A stretch of DNA of 6,716 bases. It comes from an uncultured Solobacterium sp. GTDB taxonomy: Bacteria; Bacillota_I; Bacilli_A; Erysipelotrichales; Erysipelotrichaceae. Position 1 is the first letter of the stretch. Every line of letters starts with the position of its first letter. Below are positions 1-5,309 of this stretch, one piece after another. Below the pieces are notes generated by a model, which did not search any database, had not been told where the DNA came from, and saw only the letters and a program-made list of their open reading frames with translations. Where the stretch lies: assembly GCA_905235315.1 (NCBI GenBank), contig CAJOLG010000123.1, positions 1-6,716 on the forward strand, read 5' to 3'. Position numbers and translations under genes: made by a program.

Positions 1-25
1 TGTTTGAAAAGGCGGTAGGCAGCTT

Positions 26-1309
26 ATGAATGTGATTTTGAAATATCTCTCAGATATTCGGGTCGTGATCGGACTTGCAGTACTGATTGTTCTGATCATG
101 ATTATTCTTATCGTTCAGAAAATCAAAAGCGGAAAAGCACGCAGACAGCTGGAAGATCTTGAAGACCGGTACAATGCCATCAAAAAGGTTCCGCTTTCTT
201 TTAAATTGAATAAAGCCGTCGCAATCAGCCGGATTGTGCCTGACGCAATGACAAAAGTCACCAACATGAAGGATGACTTTGACAAAGCGGAAGCCAACCT
301 CAAACAGATCGGACAGGCGCTTGCGGATACGGAAGATGAAATCATTGCCGGCAAACTCAAGAAGGCAAAACTGGATCTTGAAGATCTCGAGGTCAGTGTC
401 TCGCTTGGGGAAGAGCAGGTTGAGCAGCTCGACAGTTTTCTTGATTCCATTCTGGAAAAGGAAGAAGCACAGCGGCAGCAGGCAAATGAATACAAGAACC
501 GGTTCCGTGAACTCAAGGAACAGGCGAATGCGAACCGCGGACAGCTCAGCGGAGCCTGGGATACCATTGAACAGGTTATCTCTGAAACAGAACGCATGTT
601 CTCCAACTGTGAAGACTGGATGTATGCGTCCGATTTCGAGAAGGCAAATGCCGAACTTGCCAATATTGAACAGTCGCTTGAGCGCTTTGAGGGGATCCTC
701 AATGCAGTGCCGTCGCTTCTTGAAGATGCGAGAGGTGTTATTCCGAAGATGGCGGAAGTCGTTCATCACGATTACACGGAAGCCTATAACCGCGGTGTAT
801 ATCTGAAGCATCTTCAGGTGGAACAGAATCTCAGCGTAATCACCAATGGTCTGCGCAGTGATCTTGAACAGCTTAAGACCGGGGATTCCGAAGGTGTACG
901 GGAAAATCTGGATGACTATAAAGAACGTCTGACTCAGCTCGAAGATCAGATTCAGCGTGAGTGTGAAGCCTATGACCAGATGAATGCATTGGCAAATGAA
1001 AATGCCGCCCTGTATAAGGAAGCGGAAAAGAATGTCAGCTATCTCGCAAACCAGTATGCCCGTCTTTCTGGAAGATTCGGGCTTGACGGTATGGACCGGA
1101 AGATCGGCGACCTCCAGCAGCAGCTCGCTTCGATTGCGTCCCGTATGCCGAAGGTCTATACGCTGGTTCAGGAAAACCAGAATCCGGCGACCGGACTTGT
1201 CGCTTCGATGAAAGAACTGAATCAGGATCTTACGTCACTCAACAATACTGCGGCACTGAGATCGACAGCGCGGCAGGCGGGGAAGAGCGTGCGAAGAAGC
1301 AGCTTCTGA
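26..1309 (+). CDS. ezrA: Septation ring formation regulator EzrA, N-terminal part of a frameshifted gene
   Basis: EzrA is a membrane-anchored cell-division protein of Bacilli that binds FtsZ, limits Z-ring assembly away from mid-cell and helps link division to wall synthesis. This reading frame gives 427 residues: a short N-terminus, one hydrophobic membrane segment (about residues 12-31), a basic stop-transfer stretch (KIKSGKARR), then a long charged, heptad-like helical region, as expected for the spectrin-like bundles of the EzrA cytoplasmic domain. The family is usually about 560-575 residues. The missing C-terminal part lies just downstream in another frame, and joining the two gives about 572 residues. 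After about position 1258 the frame turns into a basic, non-EzrA tail (RSTARQAGKSVRRSSF) and stops. The ATG at 26 has GGTAGG six bases upstream. Identity is firm from architecture, the downstream C-terminal module and the neighbours. The frameshift may be real or an assembly error. Confidence 0.88.
   Translation: MNVILKYLSDIRVVIGLAVLIVLIMIILIVQKIKSGKARRQLEDLEDRYNAIKKVPLSFKLNKAVAISRIVPDAMTKVTNMKDDFDKAEANLKQIGQALADTEDEIIAGKLKKAKLDLEDLEVSVSLGEEQVEQLDSFLDSILEKEEAQRQQANEYKNRFRELKEQANANRGQLSGAWDTIEQVISETERMFSNCEDWMYASDFEKANAELANIEQSLERFEGILNAVPSLLEDARGVIPKMAEVVHHDYTEAYNRGVYLKHLQVEQNLSVITNGLRSDLEQLKTGDSEGVRENLDDYKERLTQLEDQIQRECEAYDQMNALANENAALYKEAEKNVSYLANQYARLSGRFGLDGMDRKIGDLQQQLASIASRMPKVYTLVQENQNPATGLVASMKELNQDLTSLNNTAALRSTARQAGKSVRRSSF
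1250..1262 (+). other. Probable single-base deletion (frameshift) in ezrA
   Basis: Up to the CTG at 1256-1258 the EzrA-like reading is in the frame of the ATG at 26. From GAG at 1258-1260 (then ATC GAC AGC) it is in the next frame, which reads EIDSAAGEERAKKQLLKLQ and runs without a stop into the C-terminal module. Restoring one G (CTGGAG in place of CTGAG) would join the frames as ...AALEIDSAAGEER... I see no X XXY YYZ slippery heptamer and no obvious strong hairpin just downstream, so programmed frameshifting is unlikely. The exact base is uncertain by a few positions. Confidence 0.75.
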
Positions 1310-1323
1310 AACTCCAGGTCATC

Positions 1324-1743
1324 ATGAACCAGATGCAGGTGAAGATTGCCAAGTACAAGCTTCCTTCCATTTCTGCTCAGTATGATGCGGATATGCAGAA
1401 AGCGAATGCATATCTCTCCCGTCTTACTGATCTGATTAATGCGGTTCCGCTCAATGTACAGCTGCTGAACACAACGCTGAAAGAAGCGATTGACTTCATT
1501 TATCGTCTGTACAACAACGTGAACAATGTTGTCGCAACGGTTATGATGGTTGAAAATACGATCGTCTTCGGAAATCGCTACCGCAGCACCTATGCGGATA
1601 TCGACAGTGAACTCACCCGCAGTGAGCTCTGCTTCCGCAACGGCGATTACACACAGGCTCTTTCCATTGCCATTGCGACAATTGAAAAGATCCATCCGGG
1701 AAACTATGAAAATATGATCCGGGAGAATTCGAGTGAAGCATAG
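1324..1743 (+). CDS. ezrA: EzrA, C-terminal part separated by the frameshift
   Basis: This 139-residue open frame is the C-terminal end of EzrA. It begins in a helical stretch (NQMQVKIAKYKLPSIS, matching the usual 'LPGLP' neighbourhood). It contains the conserved block VENTIVFGNRYRS (codons about 1552-1587) and ends with the typical sequence FRNGDYTQALSIAIATIEKIHPG. The real coding sequence of this frame extends upstream to at least 1258, so the ATG at 1324 is probably an internal Met rather than a natural start. It lies 14 bases after the premature stop (1307-1309) and has only a weak purine-poor leader (CCAGG), so reinitiation is possible but not well supported. If it happened, it would give a soluble C-terminal fragment without the membrane anchor. 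The last 11 bases overlap the start of the desulfurase gene. Confidence 0.82.
   Translation: MNQMQVKIAKYKLPSISAQYDADMQKANAYLSRLTDLINAVPLNVQLLNTTLKEAIDFIYRLYNNVNNVVATVMMVENTIVFGNRYRSTYADIDSELTRSELCFRNGDYTQALSIAIATIEKIHPGNYENMIRENSSEA
1721..1725 (+). promoter_or_regulatory. Shine-Dalgarno deciding a GTG start for the cysteine desulfurase
   Basis: GGGAG lies seven bases before the GTG at 1733, inside the last codons of ezrA. It supports the GTG start and translational coupling between the two genes. Confidence 0.6.
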
Positions 1744-2863
1744 AGTTTATCTCGACAGTGCCGGCACAACCAGTCTTGATCCGGATGTGCTGAAAACGTA
1801 TACTTCATTGCTGGAATCTCACTTTGCCAACAGTGAATCCCTCTATGATGAGGGAAGTGAGGTTCATCGTATGATGGAAAAAGCCCGCAGTGCCGCTGCC
1901 GGGCTTTTAGGTGTTTCGGCCGACGAAATCATTTTTACGTCCGGAAGCTGCGAAGCCAACAGTATGGCAATTAAAGGCGTATGCCTTGCGGATATGTCCC
2001 GAAAACATATTATTACCACGCCGATTGAGCACAGCAGTGTTCTCAACGCATGCCGGCAGATGGAACGCCTGTTCGGATATGAGATCACATGGCTTCCGGT
2101 TTATGAAGACGGCAGTGTGCGGGCAGAGGATGTACGGGCGGCCCTGCGGCCGGATACAGTGCTTGTTTCGGTAATGTACGTTAATAATGAGACCGGCGCG
2201 ATTAACCCGATTGAAGAGATTCGGAGTATTGTCCGGCGGGAAAGCCATGCCTATTTTCATTGTGATATGACGCAGGCGGCAGGAAAGATCCCGCTGTCCC
2301 TGAAGGATATCGATCTCGCATCCATCTCTGCCCATAAGATTCACGGGCTGAAGGGAAGCGGAATTCTTGTTAAAAAACGGTATGTTCCCATGGAGCCGCT
2401 GATCTCCGGCGGAGAACAGGAATTCGGGCTTCGCGGAGGTACGGCAAACGCGGCCGCAGATATGGTCTTTGCCAAGACGCTGCGTCTTGCGCTGGAACGG
2501 CAGGAGGCATTTGCCCGCCATACGCAGCAGCTTCATAACCGGCTTGTCGCCGGACTGAAAACGATTGAGGGGATCGAGCTCAATTCACCGGAAAACGGGC
2601 TGCCTGCCGTAGTGAATTTTTCCTATGAAAAGATTCCGAGCGAAGTCATGCAGAATGAACTGAACCGGAGAGGATTTATGATCAGTGCGCGCAGCACGTG
2701 TGAAGCGCATTCCGATAATCCGAGCTATGTCCTGCTTGCCATGGGATATTCGACGCGCAGAGCCTCCTGTTCGATCCGGGTTTCGCTCTCCATGGAGAAT
2801 ACCGAAGAGGAGATCGATGCGTTTGTACAGGCAGTAAAGGAGATGACAGAACAGTATGGCTGA
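1733..2863 (+). CDS. nifZ: Cysteine desulfurase, NifS/IscS family, partner of ThiI (NifZ type)
   Basis: This is a PLP-dependent class V aminotransferase-fold enzyme that removes sulfur from L-cysteine, giving alanine and an enzyme persulfide. The 376 residues match the family length. Visible motifs are the PLP-stacking His in TPIEH (H100), NNETG (151-155), the Asp and Gln of HCDMTQ (D178, Q181), the Schiff-base Lys in SAHK (K202), RGGT (234-237) and the catalytic Cys in RSTC (C323). C323 is followed at the IscS-like distance by PSYVLLAMG, which points to a group I desulfurase. Translation starts at GTG 1733, overlapping the end of ezrA by 11 bases, and its own end overlaps thiI by 8 bases. 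In B. subtilis the gene at this position, nifZ, is the dedicated sulfur donor of ThiI for tRNA 4-thiouridine, and the context implies the same job here. The symbol follows the B. subtilis name and is unrelated to the nitrogenase accessory protein NifZ. A broader IscS-like role cannot be excluded. Confidence 0.93.
   Translation: MKHRVYLDSAGTTSLDPDVLKTYTSLLESHFANSESLYDEGSEVHRMMEKARSAAAGLLGVSADEIIFTSGSCEANSMAIKGVCLADMSRKHIITTPIEHSSVLNACRQMERLFGYEITWLPVYEDGSVRAEDVRAALRPDTVLVSVMYVNNETGAINPIEEIRSIVRRESHAYFHCDMTQAAGKIPLSLKDIDLASISAHKIHGLKGSGILVKKRYVPMEPLISGGEQEFGLRGGTANAAADMVFAKTLRLALERQEAFARHTQQLHNRLVAGLKTIEGIELNSPENGLPAVVNFSYEKIPSEVMQNELNRRGFMISARSTCEAHSDNPSYVLLAMGYSTRRASCSIRVSLSMENTEEEIDAFVQAVKEMTEQYG
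2836..2842 (+). promoter_or_regulatory. Shine-Dalgarno for thiI inside the desulfurase gene
   Basis: AAAGGAG lies 13 bases before the ATG at 2856, a rather long spacing, within the last codons of the upstream gene. It supports coupled translation and the ATG start that gives the ThiI N-terminus starting MADYDTVLIRYGE. Confidence 0.5.
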
Positions 2864-4043
2864 TTATGATACCGTCCTGATACGTTATGGTGAACTGACG
2901 ACAAAAGGCAAAAACCGGAAAGACTTTATCCGGAAACTGGATAACAATATCCGTGGAATTCTGCGCGGGTTTGACGGTCTTGAATACCGCAGGACCTACG
3001 ACCGGTTTTATATCAAACTGAACGGTGCGGATGCAGATGCGGTAAAAGAAAAACTCCAAAAAGTCTTTGGTATTTCATCGTTCTCCTTTACGGAGCGGGT
3101 ACCCAGTGATCTTGAGGCGATAAAATCCCGCTGCCTGGAGATCGCATCCGAATCCGGGAAGCATACATTCAAAGTAATCACCCGGCGCCATGACAAGACG
3201 TTTCCGCTGAATTCCGACGGAATCAACCGGGCGGTTGCCGGAACCATTCTGCAGAACACCGATATGAAAGTGGATGTGCATCATCCGGAACTGGAACTCC
3301 GGGTGGAAGTTCATTCCGGCGAAACCTATCTGATGAGTGAAAAGATTCCCGGTGCCGGAGGGTATCCGACGGGGATCAACGGAAAAGTGCTGCTGATGCT
3401 GTCGGGAGGAATCGACTCTCCGGTTGCGGCCTATGAGCTGATGAAACGGGGGCTGGATGTCGAGGCGGTACATTTTGCGAGCCCGCCCTATACCAGTGAG
3501 AACGCGAAGCAGAAAGTGCTTGATCTTGCATCGATGATGAGTGAATACAACCAGGGCAGAATGCGGGTTCATATGGTGAATTTCACGGAGCTGCAGCTTG
3601 AGATCTATAAAGCGGCAGGGGATCCGTATGCGATTACGCTGATGCGCCGCATGATGGTTCGTCTTGCGGAACGGATTGCCCAGGAATCAGGCTGTCTTGC
3701 GATTGGAACAGGAGAGAGCCTTGGCCAGGTTGCGAGTCAGACACTTGAGAGTATTGCATGCATCAATTCGGTAATATCCATTCCGGTGCTTCGCCCTTTG
3801 ATCTGTATGGATAAAGTCGAGATCATTGATCTTGCGCGCAGAATCGGGACATACGAAACATCCATTCTTCCGTATGAGGACTGCTGCACCATCTTTGATC
3901 CGAAGAATCCGGTCACAAAGCCGACGAAAAAGAAAGCAGAGAGTTATGAAGCGCGTTTCGCGTATGATAAGATGATTGCGCAGGCAGCGGAGGAAGCGGA
4001 AGTGATTACCGTGCATCCGCCGCAGAAAGAAGCGTTTCTCTGA
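2856..4043 (+). CDS. thiI: tRNA uracil 4-sulfurtransferase ThiI
   Basis: ThiI activates U8 of tRNA by adenylation and replaces its oxygen with sulfur, giving 4-thiouridine (s4U), a near-UV sensor base. The 395 residues show an N-terminal ferredoxin-like domain beginning with the family signature RYGELTTKGKNR (10-21). A THUMP RNA-binding domain follows (about 60-165), then an adenylating PP-loop domain (about 175-375) with the ATP-binding loop SGGIDS (183-188). A Cys pair lies in YEDCCTIF (C343-C344), the region of the conserved reactive Cys of the PP-loop domain. There is no C-terminal rhodanese domain, as in Bacillus-type ThiI (about 400 residues) and unlike E. coli ThiI. The E. coli thiamine-thiazole function resides in that domain, so the main role here is probably tRNA thiolation. 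The persulfide presumably comes directly from the desulfurase encoded just upstream, whose gene overlaps this one by 8 bases. Confidence 0.96.
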   Translation: MADYDTVLIRYGELTTKGKNRKDFIRKLDNNIRGILRGFDGLEYRRTYDRFYIKLNGADADAVKEKLQKVFGISSFSFTERVPSDLEAIKSRCLEIASESGKHTFKVITRRHDKTFPLNSDGINRAVAGTILQNTDMKVDVHHPELELRVEVHSGETYLMSEKIPGAGGYPTGINGKVLLMLSGGIDSPVAAYELMKRGLDVEAVHFASPPYTSENAKQKVLDLASMMSEYNQGRMRVHMVNFTELQLEIYKAAGDPYAITLMRRMMVRLAERIAQESGCLAIGTGESLGQVASQTLESIACINSVISIPVLRPLICMDKVEIIDLARRIGTYETSILPYEDCCTIFDPKNPVTKPTKKKAESYEARFAYDKMIAQAAEEAEVITVHPPQKEAFL

Positions 4044-4049
4044 GGAGGG
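4043..4049 (+). promoter_or_regulatory. Strong Shine-Dalgarno for the 82-residue protein
   Basis: AGGAGGG begins on the last base of the thiI stop codon and sits five bases before the ATG at 4055. It is the most consensus-like ribosome site in the window, so this small frame is probably translated well as the last gene of the operon. Confidence 0.7.
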
Positions 4050-4054
4050 TTGAA

Positions 4055-4303
4055 ATGGGAATATTTCATAAACATAATAACGGCATCGCAGAAGCATTTG
4101 AGAAGGTTATGCAGCTGCAGTCCCGGGAGTCGGAATCGGACTTCCTGGACAGCCTGAACCTGATCACTGTGGCAGTCGAAAAGGATGACAGTTACACCGT
4201 CAACGAGAAACTGAAGATCTATGAACTGCTTTCCATGATTGCCAATGTGACGCGGGATCAGCGCGGCCGCTATGCCAAGCGTCTTTCCCGCCTTCTTTCG
4301 TGA
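4055..4303 (+). CDS. Small protein of unknown function (82 residues), last gene of the operon
   Basis: I do not recognise this protein. It is 82 residues, highly charged and apparently mostly helical, with no signal peptide, membrane segment, Cys residue or metal-binding motif. The N-terminus starts MGIFHKHNNG. The middle is acidic (RESESDFLDSLN, VEKDDSYTVNEK) and the C-terminus is basic (RDQRGRYAKRLSRLLS), so a small helical bundle or a partner-binding protein is plausible. That it is a real gene is supported by the near-perfect Shine-Dalgarno, a gap of only 11 bases after thiI, and the terminator that starts about ten bases after its stop. Its place in the operon suggests co-expression with the tRNA thiolation pair, but no function can be assigned from the sequence. 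Confidence 0.8.
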   Translation: MGIFHKHNNGIAEAFEKVMQLQSRESESDFLDSLNLITVAVEKDDSYTVNEKLKIYELLSMIANVTRDQRGRYAKRLSRLLS

Positions 4304-4312
4304 TACATCCAG

Positions 4313-4340
4313 AAAAACCATCCGGGCGGATGGTTTTTTT
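4313..4340. terminator. Bidirectional rho-independent terminator
   Basis: A perfect six-pair stem (CCATCC 4318-4323 with GGATGG 4328-4333) closes a GGGC loop. It is flanked by five A on the left (4313-4317) and seven T on the right (4334-4340), so the A-T tracts extend the stem. On the + strand it follows the stop of the 82-residue gene by nine bases. Read on the - strand it also has a T tract and lies just beyond the phosphoesterase stop at 4362. It can therefore end both convergent units. Confidence 0.9.
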
Positions 4341-4361
4341 ACATTCGGGATAAGAGCAGTA

Positions 4362-5243
4362 TTACTCGGCTTCGTTTACGGAGTGGTGTTTCAGACGGTA
4401 GAGAACCACCTCCGCATTTGCCAGAAACCGGACATCTTCAATGGTTGTGCCGACACCGTTGGAGATATCAAGGGTATACAGACCCTTAACGGTATGTTTC
4501 CCGCGGAACATCACTTCGGCCATCGGCGGAGTATAGAGCGCACCGAACACCCAGTAGGCCTGTCCGCCGTGGCTGTGCCCGCTCAGTGCATAGTCCGCAA
4601 GATCAGAAGGGACATCTTCAATGAGATCAGGCGTATGGGAAACAACGATGTTATATCCGGCACGGCTGATATTGGCGAAGGCTGCAGTGATGTCGGGATG
4701 CCCGTAAAGACCGCTGTCGAGACCGGTAAGCGTAATCGATTCACTGCCGTTGTTGCGGAGAATGATGCTGGAGTTCACCAGGAGTTCAAACCCGCTGTCA
4801 AACAGGATTTCCTGAACCGTCTGCGGAAGGTCGGGGGAAAGATAATCAAAATCACCGGGCACCGCAAATTTGCCGAGCGGGGCGTTCATGGAAGAGAGCA
4901 GCTCGGTGACTTCCCGCCGGGATTGATCTGTGACTCTCGCATCCTGATCAAAGAGATCGCCCCCGAAAACAATGATATCCGGACTGAGTCCGTTAATGGT
5001 ATTCGTGAGCTTGGCAAACCGGTCATAATCCATATAGGTTCCGTAATCCAGATCGGAAAAGTAAAGGATCGTCACATCATCCATCTGGTTTGGAATGAAA
5101 ACCGAATCAAGTGTCTCGTAACGAACCTGAAACCGGGAGGGCGCAGTATGATATGCGTCATAAAAAAGAGAAAGCCCCAGCAAACTGATGATTACCAGAA
5201 TTGCAAGTATATGCGCAAGGATCCGTTTCTTCCTGTCAGTCAT
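4362..5243 (-). CDS. Membrane-anchored calcineurin-like metallophosphoesterase with altered active site
   Basis: The protein is 293 residues when started at the ATG at 5243. That start has AGGGAG nine bases upstream, whereas an in-frame ATG at 5291 has no good site and would overlap the divergent promoter region. A basic start (MTDRKKR) is followed by one hydrophobic segment (about 8-27), so the catalytic domain is probably held outside the membrane, as in YkuE-like phosphoesterases. The family's five motifs are all present. Three are normal: GDLFD (95-99), the His of VSHTPD (H203) and GHSH (222-225). Motif I reads SDLDYG, with Asp (D66) replacing the usual His. Motif III reads PGDFDY, with D131 in place of Asn and F132 in place of the catalytic His of GNHD. 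The two Asp changes could still bind metal, but the loss of the His should weaken or change catalysis. The substrate is unknown. The frame is intact, so this is not simple decay. Confidence 0.9.
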   Translation of the reverse strand: MTDRKKRILAHILAILVIISLLGLSLFYDAYHTAPSRFQVRYETLDSVFIPNQMDDVTILYFSDLDYGTYMDYDRFAKLTNTINGLSPDIIVFGGDLFDQDARVTDQSRREVTELLSSMNAPLGKFAVPGDFDYLSPDLPQTVQEILFDSGFELLVNSSIILRNNGSESITLTGLDSGLYGHPDITAAFANISRAGYNIVVSHTPDLIEDVPSDLADYALSGHSHGGQAYWVFGALYTPPMAEVMFRGKHTVKGLYTLDISNGVGTTIEDVRFLANAEVVLYRLKHHSVNEAE

Positions 5244-5252
5244 TTGTCGAAG

Positions 5253-5258
5253 CTCCCT
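5253..5258 (-). promoter_or_regulatory. Shine-Dalgarno deciding the phosphoesterase start
   Basis: AGGGAG on the - strand lies nine bases before the ATG at 5243. It favours that start, with the membrane segment following directly, over the longer in-frame ATG at 5291. Confidence 0.65.
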
Positions 5259-5269
5259 AATAATATTAA

Positions 5270-5278
5270 TGCTATAAT
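5270..5278 (+). promoter_or_regulatory. Extended -10 promoter of the HAD-type gene
   Basis: TGCTATAAT is a perfect TATAAT with the TGN extension of sigma-A promoters. There is no good -35 at 16-18 bases, which is common for extended -10 promoters. The predicted transcript start is near 5285, leaving a leader of about 18 bases before the ATG at 5303. Confidence 0.6.
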
Positions 5279-5280
5279 AC

Positions 5281-5309
5281 ATTGTACGCATTTAGGGAAT
5301 CTATGAAAA
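5281..5309 (-). promoter_or_regulatory. Possible promoter of the phosphoesterase gene
   Basis: On the - strand, TTTTCA (5309-5304) and TACAAT (5286-5281) are separated by 17 bases, matching 4 of 6 and 5 of 6 consensus positions. The transcript would start near 5274, about 30 bases before the ATG at 5243. The -35 covers the start codon region of the divergent gene. The match is moderate and could be chance in this A+T-rich gap. Confidence 0.35.
5294..5299 (+). promoter_or_regulatory. Shine-Dalgarno deciding the HAD gene start
   Basis: AGGGAA lies three bases before the ATG at 5303, a short spacing. An upstream in-frame TTG at 5282 lies before the predicted transcript start and has no ribosome site, so ATG 5303 is the likely start. 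Confidence 0.55.

Noticed and set aside
3..29. Possible tail of an upstream gene reading FEKAVGSL and ending in an ATGA overlap with the ezrA start
   Set aside because: The ATGA overlap is typical of operons, but eight residues cannot identify a gene and another frame also stops at 16-18. It is not reported as a feature.
50..811. Long - strand open frames (253 and 195 codons) opposite ezrA
   Set aside because: Their translations are of low complexity (rich in Phe/Cys/Arg, or in Ser) and have no start signal. They mirror the helical coding bias of ezrA on the other strand.
1235..1270. Programmed -1 frameshifting in ezrA
   Set aside because: There is no X XXY YYZ slippery heptamer and no convincing stimulatory structure near the switch point, and EzrA is not known to use recoding. 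A deletion or assembly error is simpler.
4272..5306. A 344-codon open frame on the + strand lying opposite the phosphoesterase gene
   Set aside because: It has no ribosome site and no recognisable motifs, and it would run through the strong terminator. The opposite strand encodes a clear metallophosphoesterase with all five family motifs, so this frame is a shadow of its codon bias.
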